In this document: piece by piece, positions 1-8,467 of the stretch
Layout of the letters: every line of letters begins with the position of its first letter
How positions within the stretch are numbered: the stretch's first letter is position 1
Assembly: GCA_025455885.1 (NCBI GenBank)
Contig: JALOLR010000005.1
Location: 62,001-126,000 of the forward strand
Length of the DNA stretch: 64,000 nt
From: Acidimicrobiales bacterium
Lineage (GTDB): Bacteria; Actinomycetota; Acidimicrobiia; Acidimicrobiales; Acidimicrobilacustridaceae
Direction of reading: 5' to 3'
The notes under the pieces: generated by a model
Databases searched by the model: none
What the model saw: the letters and a program-made list of their open reading frames with translations, nothing else
Told to the model about the DNA's origin: nothing
Program-made: the position numbers and the translations under genes

Positions 1-97
1 CGGCGAGGCGTTCGGCCGGGTCCTCGCCTCGGAGGACACCAAGGAGGGGCTCGGGGCCTTCATCGAGAAGCGTGCTCCGGAGTGGAAGGGCCGCTGA
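1..97 (+). CDS. Enoyl-CoA hydratase/isomerase family protein, C-terminal end (partial)
   Basis: Only the last 31 codons are in the window; the reading frame starts at base 2 and ends with TGA at 95-97. The peptide contains the typical crotonase C-terminal pattern (S-E-D, E-G, A-F, E-K-R-x-P, G-R). That tail belongs to enoyl-CoA hydratases of fatty-acid beta-oxidation and related acyl-CoA chemistry. The active site lies outside the window, so the exact reaction cannot be told. It converges on the NUDIX gene on the other strand, with only 21 bases between them. Confidence 0.8.
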   Translation, partial: GEAFGRVLASEDTKEGLGAFIEKRAPEWKGR

Positions 98-118
98 AGG
101 GCCCGCTCGCACCGCCGG

Positions 119-535
119 TCAGGTGATGGCGTCGAGCACGCCCCACTCGTGGAGGAGCTCGGCCAACCCGTCGACGAGGGCCATCGAGGCCACCTCGTCG
201 AGGGTCACCCACCGAGCCTCGGCGGCGTCGTCCCCGGCGACCGGCGTCCGGGCGTCGAGCACCGTCGTCGCGAAGTCGAGCACCACGAAGTGGGTCTCGT
301 CCGGCTGATCGGGGAGGATCTCCGCCCAGCCGAGCAGCTCCCCGCAGACACCCTCCAGACCGGTCTCCTCGCCGAGCTCGCGGACCACCGCCTCGGCCAG
401 CGTCTCGCCCCGCTCCACCCGGCCGCCGGGGACCGACCACGCCCCGGCGGCGGGGCCCCGCCCGCGTCGGACCAGCAGCAGCGCGTCGGCGTGCACCACC
501 ACCGCCCCGACGGCGAGACGGGGCGGAGTGCTCAC
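119..535 (-). CDS. NUDIX hydrolase
   Basis: A 138-residue protein with a perfect NUDIX box (G-x5-E-x7-R-E-U-x-E-E-x-G-U): G38, E44, R52-E53, E56-E57 and G59. These residues form the loop-helix-loop that binds the metal and hydrolyses a nucleoside diphosphate linked to a group X. The length is normal for a single-domain NUDIX enzyme; the substrate (oxidised dNTP, ADP-ribose, other) cannot be read from the sequence. The GTG start at 535 overlaps the TGA of the upstream acetyltransferase (GTGA), so the two are probably translated as a coupled pair. Confidence 0.88.
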   Translation of the reverse strand: MSTPPRLAVGAVVVHADALLLVRRGRGPAAGAWSVPGGRVERGETLAEAVVRELGEETGLEGVCGELLGWAEILPDQPDETHFVVLDFATTVLDARTPVAGDDAAEARWVTLDEVASMALVDGLAELLHEWGVLDAIT

Positions 536-999
536 GACAGCGGCCGGTGGACGACGATCGCCCGGGCCACGAGTCCGAAGCTCTCGAAGAAGTTCTTGGT
601 GTCGCGCATGCCGGGAAGGGCGAGCGCGTCGACGCCGCAGGCGCCCCGCTCGGTCGCCCAGGCCACGATCCGATCCATCATCGCCTCCCCCACGCCGACG
701 TGGCGGGCCTCGGGGGTGGTGTACAGGTCTTCGATCACCGCCAGCACCGAGCCGTCGGCCAGCTCGTCGAGGCGGGTCACCCCGTAGCCCACGACGGCGT
801 CGTCGATCGTGCCGCACAGCACGAGGACGTCGGCGGCGGCGATGGCGGCGGCCAGGGAGGGGCCGTGGGGCGGTCGGCGCCCGAGGGTCCGCCACCACAG
901 GTCGCCGCCGCGGGCCGGGCGTAGCTCGTCGATCGCCTCCCCGGCGAGCCGGTCGAGCTCGGCGAGGTCCTCGGGCTGTGCGGCACGTGCCCCGTGCAC
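532..999 (-). CDS. GNAT-family N-acetyltransferase
   Basis: A 155-residue single-domain protein. Its middle holds a beta-strand ending [10 protein letters not shown] followed by a G-x-G helix start ([13 protein letters not shown]), the acetyl-CoA pyrophosphate-binding motif A of GNAT enzymes. The tail (FFESFGL) matches the usual F-Y/F-x-x-x-G-F end of the fold. It probably transfers an acetyl group from acetyl-CoA to an amine; the substrate is unknown. The start is GTG, 4 bases after the stop of the upstream gene, and its own stop overlaps the NUDIX start, so the genes from 2093 down to 119 look like one transcription unit. Confidence 0.82.
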   Translation of the reverse strand: MHGARAAQPEDLAELDRLAGEAIDELRPARGGDLWWRTLGRRPPHGPSLAAAIAAADVLVLCGTIDDAVVGYGVTRLDELADGSVLAVIEDLYTTPEARHVGVGEAMMDRIVAWATERGACGVDALALPGMRDTKNFFESFGLVARAIVVHRPLS

Positions 1000-1003
1000 G
1001 ACC

Positions 1004-1576
1004 TCAGCCCTCGGGGTTCTCGAGCTGCGCGACCTTGTTCAGGATGGTCTTGCGACCCCGGTGCCCACGCTCGTAGTCGCCGACGGCCCGCAGCTCGGAC
1101 GGCGTGAGCCCGTCGAGACGAGGCACCACCTGCGACGCCGAGAGGTTGTCGTAGTCGGGGATGGCCAGCGTGGCGACGTCCACCTCCGGCCCGACCGGCT
1201 CGGCGGGCCGGGGGTCGGTGTCGGGCGCGGCCGCGGGCGTCGCCGGTGCCGTCCGTGGCTCGGGGCCACGGTCGCGCTCCTCGGCGGGAGCCAGACCCGT
1301 CCGACGCAGCACGCCCATCGCCTGCTCCTGGGCGTCGACGACCGACGACTCGAGCTTGACGCTCCCCCACTTCACGGCGAACTCGCCGACCATCCGGGCG
1401 ACACCGACCTGGGCCCGCCCGCGGTCGATGAGCCCCGGCATCAGGGTCCGGGCCTCGAGGGCGAGACCCAGGGGCGCGAACACGCAGTAGTCGACGAGGT
1501 GGTCGACGGGGGAACGACGACGCTCGGCGTCGGATGGTGCCGTGGGGTCGGACGGGTCGGAGGGCGTCTCGGCCAC
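1004..1576 (-). CDS. Conserved actinobacterial protein with C-terminal helical domain
   Basis: A 190-residue protein. Residues about 20-90 form a hydrophobic, mostly helical segment (FAPLGLALEARTLMPGLIDRG). A Pro/Ala/Glu-rich linker follows at about 95-130, then a compact charged C-terminal domain (IPDYDNLSASQVVPRLDGL... RKTILNKVAQLE). I recall this C-terminal pattern from uncharacterised actinobacterial proteins, some annotated as lipid-droplet associated, but I cannot confirm that here. No catalytic motif is visible. It lies 4 bases from the acidic zinc-ribbon gene upstream and 4 bases from the acetyltransferase gene downstream. Confidence 0.6.
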   Translation of the reverse strand: MAETPSDPSDPTAPSDAERRRSPVDHLVDYCVFAPLGLALEARTLMPGLIDRGRAQVGVARMVGEFAVKWGSVKLESSVVDAQEQAMGVLRRTGLAPAEERDRGPEPRTAPATPAAAPDTDPRPAEPVGPEVDVATLAIPDYDNLSASQVVPRLDGLTPSELRAVGDYERGHRGRKTILNKVAQLENPEG

Positions 1577-1580
1577 CGGG

Positions 1581-2093
1581 TCATCCCCCCGCTTCGCGGG
1601 TCAGGCGCTCGATGGCCGGGCACACGGCCTCGCCGACCGGGCACGTCATCTGCCCGACCGGGCCGAACTGCCCGGCGTTGACGAGCAGGAAGCACCCGGT
1701 GCACATGAACTCGTGGGCCTTCCGGGGCACGACGCCCTCGGCGACCTCTCCGGTGGCCCGGGGCTCGGGGGCCACCTCCTCGTCCTCCTCGTCCTCGTCG
1801 TCGGCGGCGGCGATCCGGTCCTTCAAGATGGCGTCGAGATCGGCCTCGACGTCATCGGGATCGATGTCCTCGTCCTCGTCGTCGTCGTCCTCGCGCTTCG
1901 CCTTCGCCGGCGCGACCGTCTCGTCCTCGTCCTCTTCGTCGTCCTCGACGGCCACGGCGTCGACGTCGGGCTCCTCGAGGTCGTCGTCGAGGACGACGTC
2001 GACGTCGACGTCGAGATCGTCCTCGTCGAGCGCGTCCGCGTCGACGTCGGGCTCCTCGAGCTCCTCGTCGTCGATCAGGTCTTCGTCAGCCAT
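1581..2093 (-). CDS. Highly acidic protein with C-terminal zinc ribbon (DUF4193-like)
   Basis: A 170-residue protein beginning at ATG. The first 110 residues are nearly all Asp, Glu, Val and Ala (low complexity, strongly negative). The last 45 form a small Cys cluster (EFMCTGCFLL ... MTCPVGEAVCPA). Actinobacterial DUF4193 proteins have the same plan: an acidic N-terminus and a short C-terminal pair of Cys-x-x-Cys-type knuckles that probably bind zinc. The acidic tail here is longer than I would expect. The GAC/GTC runs in the DNA are codons of this tail, not a microsatellite. Function is unknown. Confidence 0.65.
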   Translation of the reverse strand: MADEDLIDDEELEEPDVDADALDEDDLDVDVDVVLDDDLEEPDVDAVAVEDDEEDEDETVAPAKAKREDDDDEDEDIDPDDVEADLDAILKDRIAAADDEDEEDEEVAPEPRATGEVAEGVVPRKAHEFMCTGCFLLVNAGQFGPVGQMTCPVGEAVCPAIERLTREAGG

Positions 2094-2260
2094 TCGGTCC
2101 TCGGACAGTCGGCGCCGGTTGGTCCCGCGACCGGCAGATGAGAGCGGATCATACGCACGTGGGGGTGGACCCTCACCAACCCCGACCGCTCGTCGGCCAG
2201 AACAGGCGCCCCCCGACCGGCATTCCGATCGTGCGGGTGGCGCATGTCACCGTGCAGACG

Positions 2261-3901
2261 TCAACCGGGCGTCGCCGTCCGACCGTCGCCCTCTGCGGTC
2301 ACCCGGCGCGCCTCGGCCCGGCGCTCGCTCTGGAGGCGCTCGAGCTCGGGCTCGGCGGAGTGGTCCACGAAGCGCAGCATCTCGGCGATCGCACGGTGTC
2401 CGGCCTGCTCGGCGATCAGCCGGTGCATCTCCTGGCCCACGATGCGGTAGGCGGGGTGGCCTTGCGGCGTCGTACGCAGCTCGATGAGGTGCATCGCCTC
2501 GCGGGCGTTCATCTGCATCACGAAGCGGACCTTGTAGGCGAGGGCGACGGCATAGGGGGCCTGCGGACGGAAGCCGTCGAGCAGCGCGTCGTGGAGCGCC
2601 GCCGAGCGGGCCATCGAGTCGTCGAAGCGATCGGCGACGCCGGCGGTCTCGACCGCCTGCGGGCGGGTGTACCCGTGGTGCGGGCTGAGCGCCTGCCATT
2701 CGATGGTGAGCATCCGATGGCGCTGCAGGTCACGGAAGGCGCCGTAGTCGGCGAGGACGTCGAAGCGGTAGGAGGGCCGCTCGAGCGCCCGACCCGGTTT
2801 GTGGCGCCTGTTGGCCCGATCGCCCTCGTAGGCCCGCAGCACGGCCAGTCGCTCGTCGGTGCTCATGGCCCGCACCCGGTCCTCGACCTGCGTCTCGGGC
2901 CAGCTCACGTACGGGTAGAGGGCGCTCGCGACCAGCTTGACCTCGGCGTCGGGGTCGTGGTCGACGAGGGTGACGACGGGGGCCGGCTCGGCGGCCTCGG
3001 GGCCACCGGGGAAGAGCCGCTCGGCGATGCGCTCCATCTCCTCGCGACCCGTCTCGAGGTAGCGGCTCCAGGCCACGCCCCGGTCGTCGAGGTCGACGCG
3101 CTTGAGGAACGACGGGATGACCTTGCGGAGCTCGCTCAGCATGAGGTCGGCGTAGGTGCGGGCCTCCGGCAGCGGGTGGGCCCGCATCCGCAGCAGGAGC
3201 TGCTCGTAGCCCTGCCCGGTGCCGTAGATCCCGACGTTCGAGAGCGCCGCGGCGGGGAGCAGCCCGCGCAGGGCGTCGAACGCCTTGGCCCGGATGGCCT
3301 GGCGGTAGACGAAGTCGCTGTCGGCGGCCTCCTTCGGCACCGTGTCGCGCAAGTGGTCCACGACGATCGGCAACAGCTCGGCGTAGGTGTCGAACATGCG
3401 GTCCATGTCACCCACGTAGCGGGTGCCGAGCGCCGACTGGAGCACCTCGGGGGGCCGGTGGAACCGGTAGCGCCCGCCGATCCGCGCGTCGTAGGCGATG
3501 TACCGGGTGGACTGCTCCAGGTAGGCCATCAGCCGGCCCCACTCGAGCACCTTCGTCAACAGGTTGGACGCCTGCTCGCAGGCCAGGTGGACGCCGCCGA
3601 GCTGGGCGACCGAGTCGTCGCCGTACTCGAAGAAGACGCGGTCGTAGAGGTCCTCGGCGCGGCGCAGGCCCACGGTGGCGTCGATCGAGGCGTCACCGGT
3701 GATGTCGAGCTCGCCGACGAACTCGTCGAGGAACAGGCGCCGCAGGCTCTTCGGCGAGCGCGAGTAGCGCGCGAACAGCGCTCCCTTGACGACCTCGGGC
3801 AGGTTCACCAGGGCGAAGACCGGGCCGTAGAGGTTGGTGAAGTACCGCCGGAGGATGTCGGCCTCTTCCGGGGTGTACTCCTCGGCGACGTAGACGCTCA
3901 C
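2261..3901 (-). CDS. Two-domain ThyX-like (FAD-dependent thymidylate synthase family) protein
   Basis: A 546-residue protein, about twice the length of ThyX (FAD-dependent dUMP methylation to dTMP). Residues about 90-260 and 380-500 each look like a ThyX domain. The signature RHRxxSxxxxSxR is divided between them: the first copy reads WGRLMAYLEQSTRYI (121-135), keeping R123 and S131-T-R133-Y but losing RH and the first Ser. The second reads RHRMLTIEWQAL (394-405), keeping RHR with Thr for the first Ser. The later nucleotide-binding region is NARE...LRTTPQGHPAYR (465-486) in the second domain and more diverged in the first. The GTG start follows a TACGCT box by 8 bases. Whether it makes dTMP is uncertain. 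Confidence 0.8.
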   Translation of the reverse strand: MSVYVAEEYTPEEADILRRYFTNLYGPVFALVNLPEVVKGALFARYSRSPKSLRRLFLDEFVGELDITGDASIDATVGLRRAEDLYDRVFFEYGDDSVAQLGGVHLACEQASNLLTKVLEWGRLMAYLEQSTRYIAYDARIGGRYRFHRPPEVLQSALGTRYVGDMDRMFDTYAELLPIVVDHLRDTVPKEAADSDFVYRQAIRAKAFDALRGLLPAAALSNVGIYGTGQGYEQLLLRMRAHPLPEARTYADLMLSELRKVIPSFLKRVDLDDRGVAWSRYLETGREEMERIAERLFPGGPEAAEPAPVVTLVDHDPDAEVKLVASALYPYVSWPETQVEDRVRAMSTDERLAVLRAYEGDRANRRHKPGRALERPSYRFDVLADYGAFRDLQRHRMLTIEWQALSPHHGYTRPQAVETAGVADRFDDSMARSAALHDALLDGFRPQAPYAVALAYKVRFVMQMNAREAMHLIELRTTPQGHPAYRIVGQEMHRLIAEQAGHRAIAEMLRFVDHSAEPELERLQSERRAEARRVTAEGDGRTATPG

Positions 3902-3909
3902 GGCCCGGG

Positions 3910-3915
3910 AGCGTA
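3910..3915 (-). promoter_or_regulatory. -10 box (TACGCT) of the ThyX-like gene
   Basis: The minus strand reads TACGCT with 8 bases to the GTG at 3901, which would put the transcript start at or just before the start codon. One of 18 such arrangements in the window. Confidence 0.5.
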
Positions 3916-3943
3916 CGGCGTGGTCGACGACACCCCGCGGACC

Positions 3944-5134
3944 CTATCGACGGGGGGCGGCGGGCTCCGCAGCGTCCGCCGGGGTGCCTCCGGCCAGCAG
4001 ATCGGGGGCGGCCCACAAGTCCGCGATGGTCATCGCCATCGCCTTGGCCCCGTCGATCACCGCCGTGTCGCCCGCCGGTGAACCGGCGGCCAGCGCGAAC
4101 TCGGGCGTGTGGATGGACACGCCCTCGGGGGCGACCGCGATCATCGGGTGGATGCTCGGCACGAGGTACGAGACGTTGCCCATGTCCGTGCTGCCGCAGA
4201 CCTGCACGTCGTCGGACGGGTCGAGGAGCGGTCGGCCGAGGGCGGCGGCGTTGGCGGCGTACAGGTCCTCCAGCACCGCGTCGGACCGCAGGTCGGCGTA
4301 GGCCGGCTCGAGCCAGGTGTGGCGCAGCTCGCAGCCCGTCGCCAGCGCGCCGGATCGCAGGGCGTCGAGCACCCGCGCCTTGAGCGGTTCGAGGCGTTCG
4401 AGGGTGCCGGCCCGGACGTACCACTGCATGGCGGCGTGGGCAGGGACGATGTTGGGCCGGTCGCCGCCGTCGGTGAACACCCCGTGGACCCGCTCGTCGG
4501 GCCGGATGTGCTGGCGCAGCGCCGCCACCGCCGAGTAGCCGAGCACCGCGGCGTCGAGGGCGTTGCGGCCCTTCCAGGGGAACGCCGCGGCGTGGGCGCT
4601 CTCCCCCGTGTACTCGACCTCGAGGCGTTGGACGGCGATCGTGGTCATCCGCCGCAGGTCGTGGTCAGCGGGGTGGACCATCAGCGCGGCGTCCACGCCG
4701 TCGAAGGCACCCTGGTCGGCCATCAGGACCTTCCCGCCGCCGCCCTCCTCGGCGGGTGTGCCGAGGACCAGCACCCTTCCGCCGAGCTCCTCGGCGAGCG
4801 CCGCGGCGGCCAGCCCCGCCCCGAGGCCGGCGGCGGCGATGACGTTGTGCCCGCAGGCGTGGCCGAGCCCCGGCAACGCGTCGTACTCCAACAGCACGGC
4901 CACGGTTGGCCCTCGGCTGCCCGCCCGGGCCGCGAAGCCCGTCGGCTGGCCGTAGGCCCCGCGCACCGGGGCGAGGCCTTCCTCCTCGAGCACGGCGGTG
5001 AGCGTGTCGTGGGCGTGGAACTCCGCGAAGTTCTCCTCGGGGTGGGCGTGGATGTCACGCGACACCCCCACCAGTCGGTCGGCGCGACGGTCGACCTCCT
5101 CGCACAACCGGCGCTTGGTCTCGGTGAGGTCCAC
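3944..5134 (-). CDS. M20D-family metal amidohydrolase (AbgB/PM20D2-like)
   Basis: A 396-residue protein. The zinc-ligand motif GHACGHN sits at 91-97 after EYDALPGLG, and the catalytic and ligand glutamates are in TPAEEGGGGK at about 127-135. A dimerisation domain starts at about 170 (EVEYTGESAHAAAFPWKGRNALDA), and a conserved late His is near GVSIHTPEF. This layout is that of M20 subfamily D enzymes, which cleave amides such as p-aminobenzoyl-glutamate, N-acyl amino acids or indole-3-acetyl conjugates. There is no signal peptide, so it acts in the cytoplasm. The GTG start follows a TAACGT box by 7 bases. The substrate is not determined by sequence. Confidence 0.88.
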   Translation of the reverse strand: MDLTETKRRLCEEVDRRADRLVGVSRDIHAHPEENFAEFHAHDTLTAVLEEEGLAPVRGAYGQPTGFAARAGSRGPTVAVLLEYDALPGLGHACGHNVIAAAGLGAGLAAAALAEELGGRVLVLGTPAEEGGGGKVLMADQGAFDGVDAALMVHPADHDLRRMTTIAVQRLEVEYTGESAHAAAFPWKGRNALDAAVLGYSAVAALRQHIRPDERVHGVFTDGGDRPNIVPAHAAMQWYVRAGTLERLEPLKARVLDALRSGALATGCELRHTWLEPAYADLRSDAVLEDLYAANAAALGRPLLDPSDDVQVCGSTDMGNVSYLVPSIHPMIAVAPEGVSIHTPEFALAAGSPAGDTAVIDGAKAMAMTIADLWAAPDLLAGGTPADAAEPAAPRR

Positions 5135-5141
5135 GGCGCCG

Positions 5142-5147
5142 ACGTTA
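5142..5147 (-). promoter_or_regulatory. -10 box (TAACGT) of the M20 amidohydrolase gene
   Basis: The minus strand reads TAACGT, then 7 bases, then the GTG at 5134. The spacing predicts a leaderless transcript. Confidence 0.5.
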
Positions 5148-5180
5148 CCGGCCCCGGGAACCGGTGACCGGAGCGGGACG

Positions 5181-5792
5181 TCAGACGACGACGGTCAGAG
5201 CGTCGGGCTCGACCCGCACGTCGACGTGGTGGGCCCGCCCGACCAGGACCCCGTCGAGGCGGATGTCGAGCGCGGGCGAGAAGTCGAGGGACAGCGCCGC
5301 CGTGCGGGCGGTGCGCAGCCCGGGGTGGGGCAGGTGGCTGCCCGTCCGGGCCCGGCGCCGCGCCGTCCAGCGGTCGGTGGCCGAGAGCCGGCCATCGGTC
5401 ACGTCGACCAGGCCGTCGTCGGGGTGCGACCGCGGCCCGAGGTCCCACTCCCCCAGCCACTGCGCGTTCATCACCACGACCGCTCGCCCGCGCCACCAGC
5501 GCCGGCGGGCCACGAGATGGGCGACCACGACGTCGGGCCGCCCGTCGACCTCGACGTGGACGAGATCGACCGGGAAGGTCATGGCCGCCTCGGAACGCAG
5601 GCGACCCAGGTCCCCCAGGCCTCCCAGCGTCCGGCACAGGTCGCCCCCCAGCAACCCCAGTGGCGGCACGGTGCGGCCCTCCCCGTGCGCGGCACGCACC
5701 ACGGCCCTCGCCTCGGCGTCGCTGCGGACGACCACACCGTCGTCGGGCAGGGCCCCGTGGTGCCCCCACGGCTCCCCCTTGCGGATGGTCAC
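5181..5792 (-). CDS. Protein resembling the C-terminal domain of diacylglycerol/lipid kinases
   Basis: A 203-residue protein without membrane segments or signal peptide. The middle part (VVVMNAQWLGEWDLGPRSHPDDGLVDV, about 105-135) matches the motif region of the beta-sandwich C-terminal domain of YegS/DgkB-type lipid kinases. There a strand carries N-x-x-x-x-G and is followed by PDDGLLD(V). The N-terminal ATP-binding domain with its GGDGT loop is missing, so on its own it should not be a kinase. The GTG start overlaps the helY stop (GTGA), so it is cotranslated with the helicase. Function unknown; the family assignment is by pattern only. Confidence 0.55.
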   Translation of the reverse strand: MTIRKGEPWGHHGALPDDGVVVRSDAEARAVVRAAHGEGRTVPPLGLLGGDLCRTLGGLGDLGRLRSEAAMTFPVDLVHVEVDGRPDVVVAHLVARRRWWRGRAVVVMNAQWLGEWDLGPRSHPDDGLVDVTDGRLSATDRWTARRRARTGSHLPHPGLRTARTAALSLDFSPALDIRLDGVLVGRAHHVDVRVEPDALTVVV

Positions 5793-8467
5793 CGGGGTCC
5801 GGCCTCGTCCACGCCGCCGGCGCCGCGGTCGGGAGCCCCGGCGGTCTCGTCGTCCCCCACTCCCGCGGAGGCGTCGGGATCGGAACCGGAGGCGATCGCC
5901 GAGGAGGCCGCCACCACCCCGCGGTGGACGGCGTTCGTCGCCGCCCGCGCCGACGCCACGAGGTCAGGATCGGCCGATGCGTCGGCGAGCTGGCGCAGGA
6001 GGTCGAGCAGCTGACGGGTGGTCCTCACGAAGTCCCCGCCGGGCAGGTCCTCGCCGAGGAGGTGGTCGAGCTCGTCGCCGGCCGCCCACCCGTGAGCCAG
6101 GCCGCTGAACCCCCAGTCCGGGACGCGGGTCTCGGGGAGCCCGAGGGAGCGCTCGTCCGAGGCGACGGCGGCGGCGAGCTCGGCGAGACGGCGGGCGGCG
6201 TCCGAGGCGGCCGCCGAGGGGAACCACGGCTCGAGGTCGGGCCCGGAGTTGCGGGGCTCGTAGACGAAGCCGGACACGACACCGGCCAGGGCCGCCGGCT
6301 CGAGCCCGGCGAGAAGGCCTTCGCCCAGTGCCTCGGCGATCAACAGATCGGACTCGTGGTAGATCCGGACCAGCTGCTCGCCCCGCTCGGTCAACGCCCA
6401 CCCGTCGAGGTGGCCCCACGCCTCGAGCATCTGCAGCACCCGGTCGAAGACGGCGGCCAGTGACTGCGTGCGCTGCCCTACCTCCCGTTCGAGCTGGCCG
6501 AGCTCCCGGTCGAGGCGCCGGAGGCGGGCCGAGGCGCGGAGATGGGCGTCACGGTCCGGGCAGCCCGCGACCGGGTGGTCGTCGGCCTCGTCGGACCTGC
6601 GTCCGTCGGCGGCCGGCGCGCCCCGCTCGGAGGCACCGAGCGCGGCGAGGGCGTCCGCCACCTGGCGCTGGTAGGCGGGCTTCGACGGCGTGAACGGTTC
6701 CGGGAGCGTGAGGCGGCCCACCACGGTGGGGGTCTCGGCGAGGTCGTCGGCCCCGATGCGCAGCAGCCGACGCGCTGCGGTGAGGGCCTTGACCCGCACG
6801 GTGCCCGCGCGGCGCTGCGCGACGGAGAGGACGACCATCGGTGTCGGGTGGAGGTCGACGAGGACGACGTCACCGGGGCGGAGCCCGGCCAGGCCGTCCT
6901 CGATCGATCCGGTCCGCCGGCCGGGGCGACCGGAAGTGCGGGCCGCCAGCCGGGCCTCGTACTCGGCCACGTCGCCGAGGCTGCACGTCGCCGCGTCCAC
7001 CAGTTCGGCGCGGCCCTCCCGGCGTCGGCGGAGCCGGTGCTCGAGGCGCACCACGTCGCGGTCGGTCTGGTACTGGGCGAAGCTGAGCCCCAGGAGCCGG
7101 TGGGCCTCCTCGGCGGAGTAGCGGCGCACCAGGTTGGCGGCCATGTTGTAGGTCGGCCGGAACGAGCTGGTGAGCCGGAAGCTGCGACTCGACGCCAGCG
7201 CCGCCACCTCGTCGAAGCCGACGAAGGGCGACCACAGCACCAGGGCGTGGCCGTTGGGGTCGATGCCCCGCCGACCCGCCCGCCCGGTGAGCTGCGTGTA
7301 CTGCCCGGGCGTCAGTGACTCGTGGCGCTCTCCGGTGAACTTGGTGAGCTTCTCGATCACCACCGAGCGCGCCGGCATGTTGATGCCGAGGGCGAGCGTC
7401 TCGGTGGCGAACACGACCTTCACGAGTCCCTCGACGAAGCACGCCTCGACGGCCTCCTTGAAGGGCGGGACCATCCCGGCGTGGTGGGCGGCGATGCCCG
7501 CCTCCAGGGCGGCGAGCCACCGGTCGTAGCCGAGAGCGGCGAGGTCGCCGTCCGACAGGCGGTCCACGTGGTGCTCGACGATCCGTCGGATCCGCTCCCG
7601 CTCGTCGGGGTCGGTGAGGCGCATCCCGGCGTTCGTGCACGACGTGACGGCGTCGTCGCAGGCGGCCCTGCTGAAGATGAAGTAGATGGCGGGGAGCATG
7701 TCCCGGTCGGCGAGCAGGTCGACGACATCCACCCGTCGGGGGGTGGCGAAGCGCCGCCGGGGCCGATCCCCGCCGCGTCGTCGCCATCCGTCGGTCGGTT
7801 CGCCGTCGTAGCGGGTGCCGTCGGGGTTGGCCCGGCCGCCCACGAGTGTCGGCAGCATCACCAGCCCGTCGCCGTGGCGATCGTCCACCAGGTACCAGTT
7901 GTCGAGGGTGACCGGGCGGGTCTCCTCCACGACGACGGCGGTGGGCCCTCGGACCGTCTCGATCCACCCGGCCACCTCGTCGGCGTTGGAGACGGTGGCC
8001 GACAGGCACACCAGCCGCACGGCAGGGGGGAGGTGGACGATGACCTCCTCCCACACCGGGCCCCGGTAGGCGTCCTGCAGGTAGTGCACCTCGTCGAGCA
8101 CCACCCACCGCAGGCCGTCGAGCGCCCGCGACCGGCTGTAGATCATGTTGCGCAGCACCTCGGTGGTCATCACCACGATCGGTGCGTCACCGTTCACCGA
8201 CGTGTCGCCGGTGAGGAGACCGACCTCGGCGTCGCCGTGGCGTTCGACGAGGTCGTGGTACTTCTGGTTCGAGAGGGCCTTGATGGGGGTGGTGTAGAAG
8301 GCCCGTCCCCCGCCGGCGCGGGCCACCCCGATGGCGTGCTCGGCCACCACCGTCTTGCCGGCGCCGGTCGGGGCGCTCACCAGGACCGACCGGCCGGCGT
8401 CGATCGCCTCGACGGCCTCGACCTGGAAGCGGTCGAGGCGGAAGCCCCGTTCGGGCGGGGCCGTCAC
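5789..8467 (-). CDS. helY: Ski2/Mtr4-like DEVH-box RNA helicase HelY
   Basis: An 892-residue superfamily 2 helicase. Walker A APTGAGKT is at 32-39, the TTPIKALSNQK motif Ia at about 59-69, DEVH at 125-128, and SATVSN as motif III. The second RecA domain carries ALGINMPARSVVIEKLTKF and the QLTGRAGRRGID motif VI. The C-terminal 400 residues are the winged-helix and helical bundle of Ski2-like enzymes. Such helicases unwind structured RNA for decay. The GTG start at 8467 overlaps the tatC stop (GTGA); longer upstream reading lies inside tatC and was rejected. The order tatB-tatC-helY is the same as around M. tuberculosis helY. Confidence 0.92.
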   Translation of the reverse strand: MTAPPERGFRLDRFQVEAVEAIDAGRSVLVSAPTGAGKTVVAEHAIGVARAGGGRAFYTTPIKALSNQKYHDLVERHGDAEVGLLTGDTSVNGDAPIVVMTTEVLRNMIYSRSRALDGLRWVVLDEVHYLQDAYRGPVWEEVIVHLPPAVRLVCLSATVSNADEVAGWIETVRGPTAVVVEETRPVTLDNWYLVDDRHGDGLVMLPTLVGGRANPDGTRYDGEPTDGWRRRGGDRPRRRFATPRRVDVVDLLADRDMLPAIYFIFSRAACDDAVTSCTNAGMRLTDPDERERIRRIVEHHVDRLSDGDLAALGYDRWLAALEAGIAAHHAGMVPPFKEAVEACFVEGLVKVVFATETLALGINMPARSVVIEKLTKFTGERHESLTPGQYTQLTGRAGRRGIDPNGHALVLWSPFVGFDEVAALASSRSFRLTSSFRPTYNMAANLVRRYSAEEAHRLLGLSFAQYQTDRDVVRLEHRLRRRREGRAELVDAATCSLGDVAEYEARLAARTSGRPGRRTGSIEDGLAGLRPGDVVLVDLHPTPMVVLSVAQRRAGTVRVKALTAARRLLRIGADDLAETPTVVGRLTLPEPFTPSKPAYQRQVADALAALGASERGAPAADGRRSDEADDHPVAGCPDRDAHLRASARLRRLDRELGQLEREVGQRTQSLAAVFDRVLQMLEAWGHLDGWALTERGEQLVRIYHESDLLIAEALGEGLLAGLEPAALAGVVSGFVYEPRNSGPDLEPWFPSAAASDAARRLAELAAAVASDERSLGLPETRVPDWGFSGLAHGWAAGDELDHLLGEDLPGGDFVRTTRQLLDLLRQLADASADPDLVASARAATNAVHRGVVAASSAIASGSDPDASAGVGDDETAGAPDRGAGGVDEAGPR

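Noticed and set aside
1750-2080. Trinucleotide microsatellite (GTC/GAC runs)
   Set aside because: The runs are Asp/Glu/Val codons of the acidic zinc-ribbon protein and keep its frame.
2138-4081. A 647-codon open frame on the plus strand over the ThyX-like gene
   Set aside because: It is the complement of a real gene in GC-rich DNA; its protein is rich in Gly, Val, Asp, His and Arg without motifs, while the minus strand encodes a clear ThyX family protein.
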